Positions 1 to 5,328 of a stretch of DNA of 5,328 nucleotides are shown here, in pieces (position 1 is the stretch's first letter; every line of letters begins with the position of its first letter). The notes under the pieces were generated by a model. It was not told the origin of the DNA. It was given only the letters and a program-made list of their open reading frames with translations, and searched no databases. The position numbers were made by a program, and so were the translations under genes. Origin of the DNA: Actinomycetota bacterium (lineage in GTDB: Bacteria; Actinomycetota; Humimicrobiia; Humimicrobiales; Humimicrobiaceae); assembly GCA_016927635.1 (NCBI GenBank), contig JAFGMJ010000228.1, forward strand, positions 1-5,328. The letters are read 5' to 3'.

Positions 1-92
1 AGTGGCTGGCCATAGCGAACGATGTTAGAACTGCAATCGTAAGCTCAGATAAGATTATATTTATACCAGAGCTGCATATTAAAATTATCTAA
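1..92 (+). CDS. possible C-terminal end of a truncated plus-strand gene
   Basis: The reading frame starting at base 3 is open from the window edge to a TAA at 90-92 and gives 29 residues, beginning WLAIANDVRTAIVSSDKI and ending in a hydrophobic stretch (FIPELHIKII). The composition is protein-like and the gene would converge on the large lipoprotein gene, leaving about 143 bases between the two stops. I do not recognise the family. An open frame this short is expected by chance fairly often, so this is only a candidate. The other two plus frames meet stops within the first 30 bases. Confidence 0.25.
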   Translation, partial: WLAIANDVRTAIVSSDKIIFIPELHIKII

Positions 93-235
93 TCCACTAA
101 ATATATCTTGAAGTCAGCCTAATATTTTCCTCTCAGTAGGTTCAGGTGTCTTCATCAAAAATTTGTTTTAATCCTGTAAGAGTCATTAAAAATAATAAAT
201 ACTAATAAGACTTTTAATTAAATTTGCTGATTTCC

Positions 236-3200
236 TTACAAATCCTCATCAAGCTTTTCCTCTAGGATTGTTGGTATTTCCGTAAGATTGTGACCGATTG
301 TACCTGGGCCCTTATCACCGCATTTTTTCCCACCGCAAAATTTATTAGGATTGTTTTTGTTTCCACTCCAAATACTTTCATTTGGAAAAATGTCATCAAT
401 ATCATCCATTAGTCGAGCAATTTCTGGTTCTGGTTCACCTACATTATAACAGTCGAACCTGAACATGCCGCCTCCACCGCAGTCTTCCATGACAAACCAA
501 CCTGCTAGCGGCCATGGTATATAGACTAGCATGACATCTTCTCCACATTCTTCTGTTGGATAAATTGCATGTTTGTCCTCAGATGCCTGAAGTTTTAATC
601 TGTTATTTACAAATTCCAGGGTGGCACACATTTTCTGATCAGGCCATAATTTTACCTTTCCGACATTACATGATTCACCAACTGCTTTCCAAACACCAGA
701 ATGGCTTGTATCCGCTTTTTTGGCGGTGCCATGAGCAGATGTATAGACCCACTTTAGTTCAAGATTTTTATCATCAATTACTTTCCATGCCAATATAACT
801 GTTTCTACATCGCCATTATGGGCTTCAAACAAAGTCTCATATTCCGCATAACGTCCGTAGTCTTTTGACCATGTAATGCAGTAAAAGAACAATATATATT
901 CAGGAGTATCAGAATTATTTGGATAAGGTGTAATTCTTACAAAATTTACGACCTTATCTGTATCCTGATTATCAAGCCAATTCTCTTCCTCGTCAAGCTC
1001 AATATATGGATTGGCTTCATTCATTGCAAGATCTTCCCATGCTTGGTTTAAACCATCCCTGTCAATATCATATTCTACAGGAACAAATATGGATGAGGAG
1101 CTGGTCATTTTTCTACCTTCATCAGAAAATGTCACATAATGAGTATCTATCTTATGTGTTGTTTGCATTGTAATATCCTGGACAATATCCTGGCCTGCCC
1201 CAACTGTAAGCGTCAATGTTTCCGGACGGTAACCTGCCTTTGAATACATTATTGTATAGGTTCCGGCAGCAAGCCTTAATTCATACCAGCCTTCACTGTT
1301 TGTATAAACCTGCTCATTTGAATTGTCTGCTGATATTTTAACTCCATCCAGCTTTGCGCCTGATGCCGTGCTGATATGTCCCGTAAGAGAGCTTCTGTCA
1401 TCCAGATGGATTTGGGTATAATGACTAATGCTTCCAGTATGCATATATTCATCAAAGGTGGTGTTTATCCTGTACCCGGTTTTTGAAGCTGTTGCTTCAA
1501 AGGGGCCAAACGGTACATGGAAGAAAGTACAGTATCCGGCAGAATCAGTTTTAGCGGAAGCCGACTCATTTTGCGCAGACAGCACCACTTCTGCATTTTC
1601 AATGACATCATAGTTTAAATCAGTGACTTTTATATGAACGGTGCCTTTTGTTGAAGGCACGCTAACGTCAAGCTCTGCGGGTCCGGCGCTGTTATTTTCC
1701 TCATTGCTTTCTTCAACAAGATTTGAGGGGTCAATTACTGCGCTGTATGATATTTGTTTCTTTTCTGTGGCCGGGTTTTCATACCCAGTTTTACCTTCTA
1801 TTGAGTGATTATCTGCCTGTGAAGTAAAAGCAGGGACAGTAATTCCTGTAAAGACATCAAAAGAAGAATAAGCAGGCAATATATCTATTATATTGCTTCC
1901 TACTTCTTCACCATCAATATAAAAGGCTACATGTACATTTTCAGCTTCTACGGCCCCGAAATTATTTATCCTTGCCTTTAATGTCCCGGGACTGCCTGAA
2001 ATAAGCCTGCCGGCTGGCATAAGGCTTTTTTCTTCAATAGAAAGGTCCGGTTTTACAGTAGTTGTTTGAATTGAAGCATTGTTGTCGGACCGGTTGTCCC
2101 CTGTAAGTTTTCCTTCGGGGTCGATTTCCACAGTGAAAAAAATATCACCCCTGAAATCATCGGGGACTTCCCACATTTTTGAAACCGTATAGCCCTGCCC
2201 GGGCCAGAAATAACTTTTTGGACGGGTAAAGTCACCGCCTGAAATAATTTCACCATTGATTTTAAATATAATACGCACTTCTTTATCAGGCCGTTCTTTA
2301 GAGTTATTTTTTATTGTGGCTATTAATTGTATCCTGTCCCCAGGCAATATATAGCTTGGCGCAATTATTAAATCCTGCTCGCTTATTGAAATGTCATTTC
2401 CGCTGCTGCCTTCAATGGTTTCCGGAATAGATACGGAATATGTGTTATTGGACCTGTTATGCTCATAAAAAAGCTGGCCCGGGTCAACTAATACTTCAAC
2501 ATCAATAACAGGAGGGGCATCCTGGGGAACCATGTAATAATAGGAGGCATCTCCAAGATATGGTGTTGTGCCTGAAGGCGGATCGACTTTAATCGGAGGG
2601 GAAAGCTCGCCGTTTACAAGGAAATAAACTCTTAAGGGTCCAGTAAAATCATTTTTATTATCCCTCATTATAACGGCACTCAGGGCCAGGTTTTTACCCG
2701 GAGAGTAGTTTTTAGTGCCTGTTCGCGGTTCCCACCTGATGCTTTTGGGTATGACAGAATATTCAAAAGGCGCAACCGGGACAGGAATGAACCTGTACTG
2801 CCCATTGTCAAGTAAAACTTCATAGTTAATAAGCCCAATGTAATCATGGGGCACAAAATAGCTGCAGCTGTGTGAAGTTGATTTTTCCAATGAGTATGAA
2901 GACATAAATGTCTCTTCTATAATTTCCCCGTTTACAATGTAATTGATTATTGTTTTCTGCCCGGTTCCCCTGATATATGATAAAAGACGTAAAAAGTCGC
3001 CCGGATTTGTCATATTGCTTGCTAAATGCACATTAAATCTGGCAAATATTGAATCAAGTAAATAATTTGAGACAACACTATTTGTCTTTCTTTCTACTGC
3101 TTTGATATCTAAAGAAATTTCAGCTTTGTTATTTGACAGGTTTGTATCTGAGGCAAGGTAGTCAGGAATGATTTCCACACTGAAAACGGCATTTTTAATT

Positions 3201-3964
3201 TCATCAGGAGCAAGGCTGGCATATCTGTTAAGTGGAATTACATAATACGTATCTACCTGTGTATAGCTGTTATGTTCATCTATAAAAAAAGGAATTGTGT
3301 CTATATGAAAGCCGTCAAAAATGAGTTTTGCTTTGCCTCCGCCGCCAGGGCTGCCCTGATTTTTATAAATCCTGAACTTAATCTCCATAGAATTGCCTGG
3401 CTTTGTAAAGTCTAAATCAAAGCCGGAGCTGCCAAGAAAACGAATATCTGAAGCAGAAATTGAAAAGTCGATTTCACTTTTGCCAAGCTCATCATATAAA
3501 GAGGGGGCTGTATATATTTGAATATCACCTGAGACTTCATCAACTGTAACTTTGCAATCCATTGCCTCTGACATAAAACTGCAAGGGGCCATAAGCTGGC
3601 CTTCAACCAGCTTAAGCGGCGCCTCAAGCATTCTTATCATATTGTTTACAGAAGCATAATCAGCATCCGCATACATTGTAATATGCATGTTTTCTTTGAA
3701 GGCTTCAAGCAGCTGGCTTTCTTCGTCATAGAATACTTCAGCGCCCATAGCTGCCAGTACATCCTCCGCCGGCAGCAAAACCACATTATTTACCAGGCGC
3801 GGTTTAACACCTGTTTCAAGTTTTTCTCCATTAACAAAAATATCGATTTTTGCGATTTTAGACTTATCTTTGGAGCTAGCGCAGCCTGGAAGAGCCAGGG
3901 AAAACAGCAGCAAGACAGAAATAAGCATGCAAAGAAAAGGCCTGATTATATTTCTTTTATTCAT
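236..3964 (-). CDS. giant multidomain surface lipoprotein (stalk + CARDB repeats + carboxypeptidase-regulatory-like + Vps62-like C-terminus)
   Basis: About 1242 residues, predicted to be exported and lipid-anchored. Residues 1-27 form a signal peptide (MNKRNIIRP, then a hydrophobic core) ending in the lipobox LPGC, with Cys28 as the lipidation site. Residues 39-153 fit a copper-amine-oxidase N-terminal stalk domain (two FVNG/VNN-type turns, LLPAEDVLAAMGAEV). Residues 161-769 form a run of beta-sandwich units of CARDB type. Residues 773-854 and 859-932 are two carboxypeptidase-regulatory-like folds (NAEVVLSA, TDSAGYCTF; LDGVKISA, TNSEGWYEL, AGTYTI). Residues 961-1186 resemble Vps62/DUF946-like proteins: DIDRDGLNQAWED, HNGDVE at 1049-1054, SAHG, KHAIYPT, EDCGGGG. 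The ATG at 3964 is preferred because the signal peptide is then canonical. A TTG at 3976 would add four residues, and an in-frame TGA at 3980-3982 bars longer forms. No good Shine-Dalgarno precedes either start. Function is unknown; surface binding or cell-wall association is an inference from the domains. Confidence 0.93.
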   Translation of the reverse strand: MNKRNIIRPFLCMLISVLLLFSLALPGCASSKDKSKIAKIDIFVNGEKLETGVKPRLVNNVVLLPAEDVLAAMGAEVFYDEESQLLEAFKENMHITMYADADYASVNNMIRMLEAPLKLVEGQLMAPCSFMSEAMDCKVTVDEVSGDIQIYTAPSLYDELGKSEIDFSISASDIRFLGSSGFDLDFTKPGNSMEIKFRIYKNQGSPGGGGKAKLIFDGFHIDTIPFFIDEHNSYTQVDTYYVIPLNRYASLAPDEIKNAVFSVEIIPDYLASDTNLSNNKAEISLDIKAVERKTNSVVSNYLLDSIFARFNVHLASNMTNPGDFLRLLSYIRGTGQKTIINYIVNGEIIEETFMSSYSLEKSTSHSCSYFVPHDYIGLINYEVLLDNGQYRFIPVPVAPFEYSVIPKSIRWEPRTGTKNYSPGKNLALSAVIMRDNKNDFTGPLRVYFLVNGELSPPIKVDPPSGTTPYLGDASYYYMVPQDAPPVIDVEVLVDPGQLFYEHNRSNNTYSVSIPETIEGSSGNDISISEQDLIIAPSYILPGDRIQLIATIKNNSKERPDKEVRIIFKINGEIISGGDFTRPKSYFWPGQGYTVSKMWEVPDDFRGDIFFTVEIDPEGKLTGDNRSDNNASIQTTTVKPDLSIEEKSLMPAGRLISGSPGTLKARINNFGAVEAENVHVAFYIDGEEVGSNIIDILPAYSSFDVFTGITVPAFTSQADNHSIEGKTGYENPATEKKQISYSAVIDPSNLVEESNEENNSAGPAELDVSVPSTKGTVHIKVTDLNYDVIENAEVVLSAQNESASAKTDSAGYCTFFHVPFGPFEATASKTGYRINTTFDEYMHTGSISHYTQIHLDDRSSLTGHISTASGAKLDGVKISADNSNEQVYTNSEGWYELRLAAGTYTIMYSKAGYRPETLTLTVGAGQDIVQDITMQTTHKIDTHYVTFSDEGRKMTSSSSIFVPVEYDIDRDGLNQAWEDLAMNEANPYIELDEEENWLDNQDTDKVVNFVRITPYPNNSDTPEYILFFYCITWSKDYGRYAEYETLFEAHNGDVETVILAWKVIDDKNLELKWVYTSAHGTAKKADTSHSGVWKAVGESCNVGKVKLWPDQKMCATLEFVNNRLKLQASEDKHAIYPTEECGEDVMLVYIPWPLAGWFVMEDCGGGGMFRFDCYNVGEPEPEIARLMDDIDDIFPNESIWSGNKNNPNKFCGGKKCGDKGPGTIGHNLTEIPTILEEKLDEDL
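1658..3484 (-). repeat. encoded array of about five CARDB-like beta-sandwich domains
   Basis: Protein-level repeats within the large lipoprotein. The end of each clear unit carries a V-E/V-I-x-P ... N-x-S-x-N-N-x pattern: residues 263-286 (IIPDYLASDTNLSNNKAEI), 488-511 (VLVDPGQLFYEHNRSNNTY), 610-634 (EIDPEGKLTGDNRSDNNA) and 740-768 (VIDPSNLVEESNEENNSAG). The last is the textbook CARDB signature. A further unit at about 296-406 has the same strand rhythm but lacks the NN motif. Start strands such as IVNGEII, FLVNGEL, FKINGEII and FYIDGEEV recur with similar spacing. CARDB domains are adhesion-type modules in secreted bacterial and archaeal proteins. Confidence 0.75.
3506..3850 (-). other. encoded copper-amine-oxidase N-terminal (stalk) domain
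   Basis: Residues about 39-153 of the large lipoprotein show the two-half pattern of this domain: a VNG turn with LLPAEDVLAAMGAEVFYD, then a second half with SVNN, the LEAPLKLVEGQLMAP strand and FMSEAMDCKVTVDE. In Clostridia this module commonly sits just after the signal peptide of secreted proteins and has no catalytic copper site. A structural or cell-envelope role is therefore more likely than oxidase activity. Confidence 0.8.
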
Positions 3965-4003
3965 GATAAAAGTCAATATTCAAGATATAAATTTCTTATT
4001 TTT

Positions 4004-4032
4004 ATATTAAGTGCTTTCAGTTAAAAAAGCAA
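4004..4032 (-). promoter_or_regulatory. weak promoter candidate for the large lipoprotein gene
   Basis: Reading the minus strand, TTGCTT (4027-4032) and TAATAT (4004-4009) are separated by 17 bases, which would start transcription about 30 bases upstream of the ATG. An overlapping TATAAA (4001-4006) is a better -10 hexamer but gives a 20-base spacer. The hexamer matches are poor (3/6 and 4/6) and the region is AT-rich, so this is tentative. The -35 candidate ends only a few bases from the edge of the pheT remnant. Confidence 0.3.
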
Positions 4033-4035
4033 TAG

Positions 4036-4191
4036 AAAGGCAGGCAGGTGGAGGGAGATAAAAAAAGCATGGCTTACTCTCTCACTTTCCAGGATGACTT
4101 GCGAACTTTAAAGGACACAGAAGTTGATATTATAGTTAAAAGAATCGTACAAACCCTGGGCAGGAAATTTGGCGCCACACTTCGCCAGTAA
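4036..4191 (+). pseudogene. pheT: orphan 3' fragment of pheT (C-terminal part of the anticodon-binding FDX-ACB domain)
   Basis: The frame ending at TAA 4189-4191 encodes about 51 residues matching the extreme C-terminus of the phenylalanyl-tRNA synthetase beta subunit: KGRQVEGDKKSMAYSLTFQD, then RTLKDTEVD, IIVKRIVQTL, and the terminal RKFGATLRQ. This is the second half of the ferredoxin-fold anticodon-binding domain (family pattern: Y-x-G, G-x-K-S-L-A-x-S-L-x-F-x-D, RTL-x-x-E-E-V, F-x-A-x-LR at the terminus). Full PheT is about 800 residues. Here homology begins right after an in-frame TAG (4033-4035), and nothing upstream resembles PheT. An ATG at 4069 preceded by GGAGGG (4050-4055, 13-base gap) could start a 40-residue peptide, but PheT similarity continues upstream of it. 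That ATG is therefore an internal Met codon, and the purine run comes from V-E-G codons. A non-functional remnant is the likeliest reading. Confidence 0.85.
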
Positions 4192-4213
4192 TTAAAAAAT
4201 AAATCCTTTTTAT

Positions 4214-4248
4214 TTGTGCTTGAGTAATATTCTAAATATAATTATATT
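4214..4248 (+). promoter_or_regulatory. probable promoter(s) of the second lipoprotein gene
   Basis: Two overlapping sigma-70-type pairs are visible. TTGTGC (4214-4219) with a perfect TATAAT (4237-4242) has a 17-base spacer. TTGAGT (4220-4225) with TATATT (4243-4248) also has a 17-base spacer. Either would start transcription about 25-35 bases before the ATG at 4281. The region is very AT-rich, which raises the chance of accidental matches. Confidence 0.5.
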
Positions 4249-4267
4249 ATTTATTGCTTGCATATAA

Positions 4268-4274
4268 AGAAAGG
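4268..4274 (+). promoter_or_regulatory. ribosome binding site of the second lipoprotein gene
   Basis: AGAAAGG lies six bases upstream of the ATG at 4281, which is good Shine-Dalgarno spacing. It supports that start together with the immediately following signal peptide. Confidence 0.6.
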
Positions 4275-4280
4275 CAATTT

Positions 4281-5328
4281 ATGAAATGTAAAAAAATACT
4301 TTTTTATTTTTTTATCACTTTTCTTATTCTTTCCATGGTTTTACCTGCAGCAGGGTGTTTATCCAATGAAAAACTCTACAATGCTTCACAAAAGATGAAG
4401 AAAATTAATGAGGAATTCAGCAAAACAGAAGGTGTGATAAGCCTGCTTGACGGCCTTGGAGTTGGAGATGTTCCAAACTATCCTGGCTCAACATATGATT
4501 ATGAGCTGAATATGCAAATGGGTGAATTTAAAAACCAGCTTATAGATATCCACGCCGAATTCCATAATGTTTTATATACTGTTTATGTTATTAAGGCCAG
4601 TGAAGAGGAGGTAATTAATTTTTACAATACTGAGATGGAAAAACTTCAATGGGAAAAAACAGCAGAAGAGACTTCAGAAAAAGGCTCATTAAATATCTGG
4701 TGCAAAACCGGGTATGATGAAGTTGAAGTGAAATGTATTTTATTGTCCGGGACAATCACTTATTCCGGAAGGCAGGAATTCGTGATTTTAAAGGGGTTTA
4801 TTATAAATGAAAATAACAATAATAATGCAGAAACCACAAATGATACTTTAAAGGAAGGAAGTGGAATCGGGCCAGGTAGTGTATATTTTGAAAATCCGGG
4901 TTTAATTGAAGGAGAGGGCCTGCTTATGACAAAACCGGTTTCATCAGGGCTGGAGGAATGGCAACAATGGCTGCAGGACAGCTCCGGGGATAATTCGGGC
5001 AATGAAGTTTTATTAAAAGAAGACCCCATGTTTATCAAGGTTGCAGAGTTTCGCAGGGAAAGCAATGCAATGGACGGGGGAGCAGCAGGCATTTACCAGG
5101 AGCTGGGCCTGGATTTACAAGAATATTCTTCAATCAATATATGGCTTATAGGCAAAGTCATTTATGAAGAAGGCGGCAATATAGCAAATGTCAATAAGAG
5201 CAGTTTTCCTGAAGGCGCGGTGCAGGTGCGAGTAAAATACATGGATATTAATGGTGAAGATAAAGAATGGCACCATGGGTTTTTTTATTCAAACATTACC
5301 TACTACGATAAACTTAATTACAGCCTGG
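4281..5328 (+). CDS. secreted lipoprotein with YPGS/FY-W domain and jelly-roll-like domain, truncated by the window edge
   Basis: The frame is open from the ATG at 4281 to the window end: 349 codons, no stop. Residues 1-25 are a lipoprotein signal (MKCKKILFYFF, hydrophobic core) ending PAAGC, with Cys26 as lipidation site. Residues 27-52 are charged and probably helical. Residues 64-155 carry a pattern seen in many secreted bacterial proteins: VPNYPGS (64-70), a polar strand, then SEEEVINFYNTEMEKLQW (107-124), where an FY...M...W helix follows a YPG turn. An Asn/Thr-rich linker (176-188) follows. Residues about 240-349 look like a beta-sandwich: GGAAGIYQELGLDL, INIWLIGKV, VQVRVKYMDINGEDKEW, HHGFFYSN. 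That pattern resembles the jelly-roll domains on FecR-like and carbohydrate-binding secreted proteins. The ligand cannot be read from sequence. The gene is divergent from the large lipoprotein and preceded by the pheT remnant. The domain identities are inferred from memory of patterns. Confidence 0.9.
   Translation, partial: MKCKKILFYFFITFLILSMVLPAAGCLSNEKLYNASQKMKKINEEFSKTEGVISLLDGLGVGDVPNYPGSTYDYELNMQMGEFKNQLIDIHAEFHNVLYTVYVIKASEEEVINFYNTEMEKLQWEKTAEETSEKGSLNIWCKTGYDEVEVKCILLSGTITYSGRQEFVILKGFIINENNNNNAETTNDTLKEGSGIGPGSVYFENPGLIEGEGLLMTKPVSSGLEEWQQWLQDSSGDNSGNEVLLKEDPMFIKVAEFRRESNAMDGGAAGIYQELGLDLQEYSSINIWLIGKVIYEEGGNIANVNKSSFPEGAVQVRVKYMDINGEDKEWHHGFFYSNITYYDKLNYSL

Noticed and set aside
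109..155. Imperfect inverted repeat GAAGTCAGCCTA / TAGGTTCAGGTGTCTTC between the two converging stops
   Set aside because: Only the outer and inner four to five bases pair; the middle does not align and there is no T-tract.
180..218. Possible terminator hairpin downstream of the large gene (AGTCATTA against TAATAAGACT)
   Set aside because: The arms are AT-rich and need a two-base bulge and a 14-base loop, and no T-run follows on the minus strand.
3683..4024. Plus-strand open frame of 113 codons spanning the start of the large lipoprotein gene
   Set aside because: It is antisense to the signal peptide and stalk domain, has no recognisable family or clear ribosome site, and ends before the pheT remnant in another context.
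4012..4031. Six-base hairpin TGCTTT / AAAGCA with an eight-base loop upstream of the large gene
   Set aside because: Too short to distinguish from chance in AT-rich DNA; no partner site to support an operator.
4192..4217. AAATAAA / TTTATTT stem after the pheT remnant as a terminator
   Set aside because: A/T-only stem with no stable GC core; more likely low-complexity intergenic sequence.
4760..5092. Minus-strand open frame of 110 codons
   Set aside because: It lies entirely inside the second lipoprotein gene, whose plus-strand frame has a signal peptide, a ribosome binding site and recognisable domains.

Overview
The window looks like a chromosomal stretch from an AT-rich anaerobic bacterium. 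The main hint is a copper-amine-oxidase-N ('stalk') domain on a secreted lipoprotein, an architecture typical of Clostridia and related Gram-positive or monoderm lineages. No rRNA, tRNA, CRISPR array, transposase or integrase is visible, so the lineage is an inference.

Layout. Positions 1-92 may hold the last 29 codons of a plus-strand gene cut by the left edge (weak). Positions 93-235 are AT-rich with no convincing gene or terminator. Positions 236-3964 on the minus strand hold one giant lipoprotein of about 1242 residues: lipoprotein signal, stalk domain, a string of CARDB-type beta-sandwich domains, two carboxypeptidase-regulatory-like domains, and a C-terminal domain with the H-x-G-D-x-E pattern of Vps62/DUF946-like proteins. 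The interval 3965-4280 carries no intact gene. It holds a weak minus-strand promoter candidate, an orphan 3' tail of pheT (phenylalanyl-tRNA synthetase beta subunit) at 4036-4191, and a better plus-strand promoter. From 4281 to the right edge runs a second lipoprotein, cut by the window after 349 codons without a stop. It combines a 'YPGS...FY...W' domain with a second, jelly-roll-like domain.

How the parts work together. The two lipoproteins are divergent and both are predicted to be anchored outside the cytoplasmic membrane. Both are built from adhesion- or ligand-binding-type modules, so a surface role is likely, but nothing in the sequence fixes a substrate. The pheT tail does not belong to either gene. 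It looks like the scar of a rearrangement, or the displaced 3' end left by an insertion. It is the most informative anomaly here.
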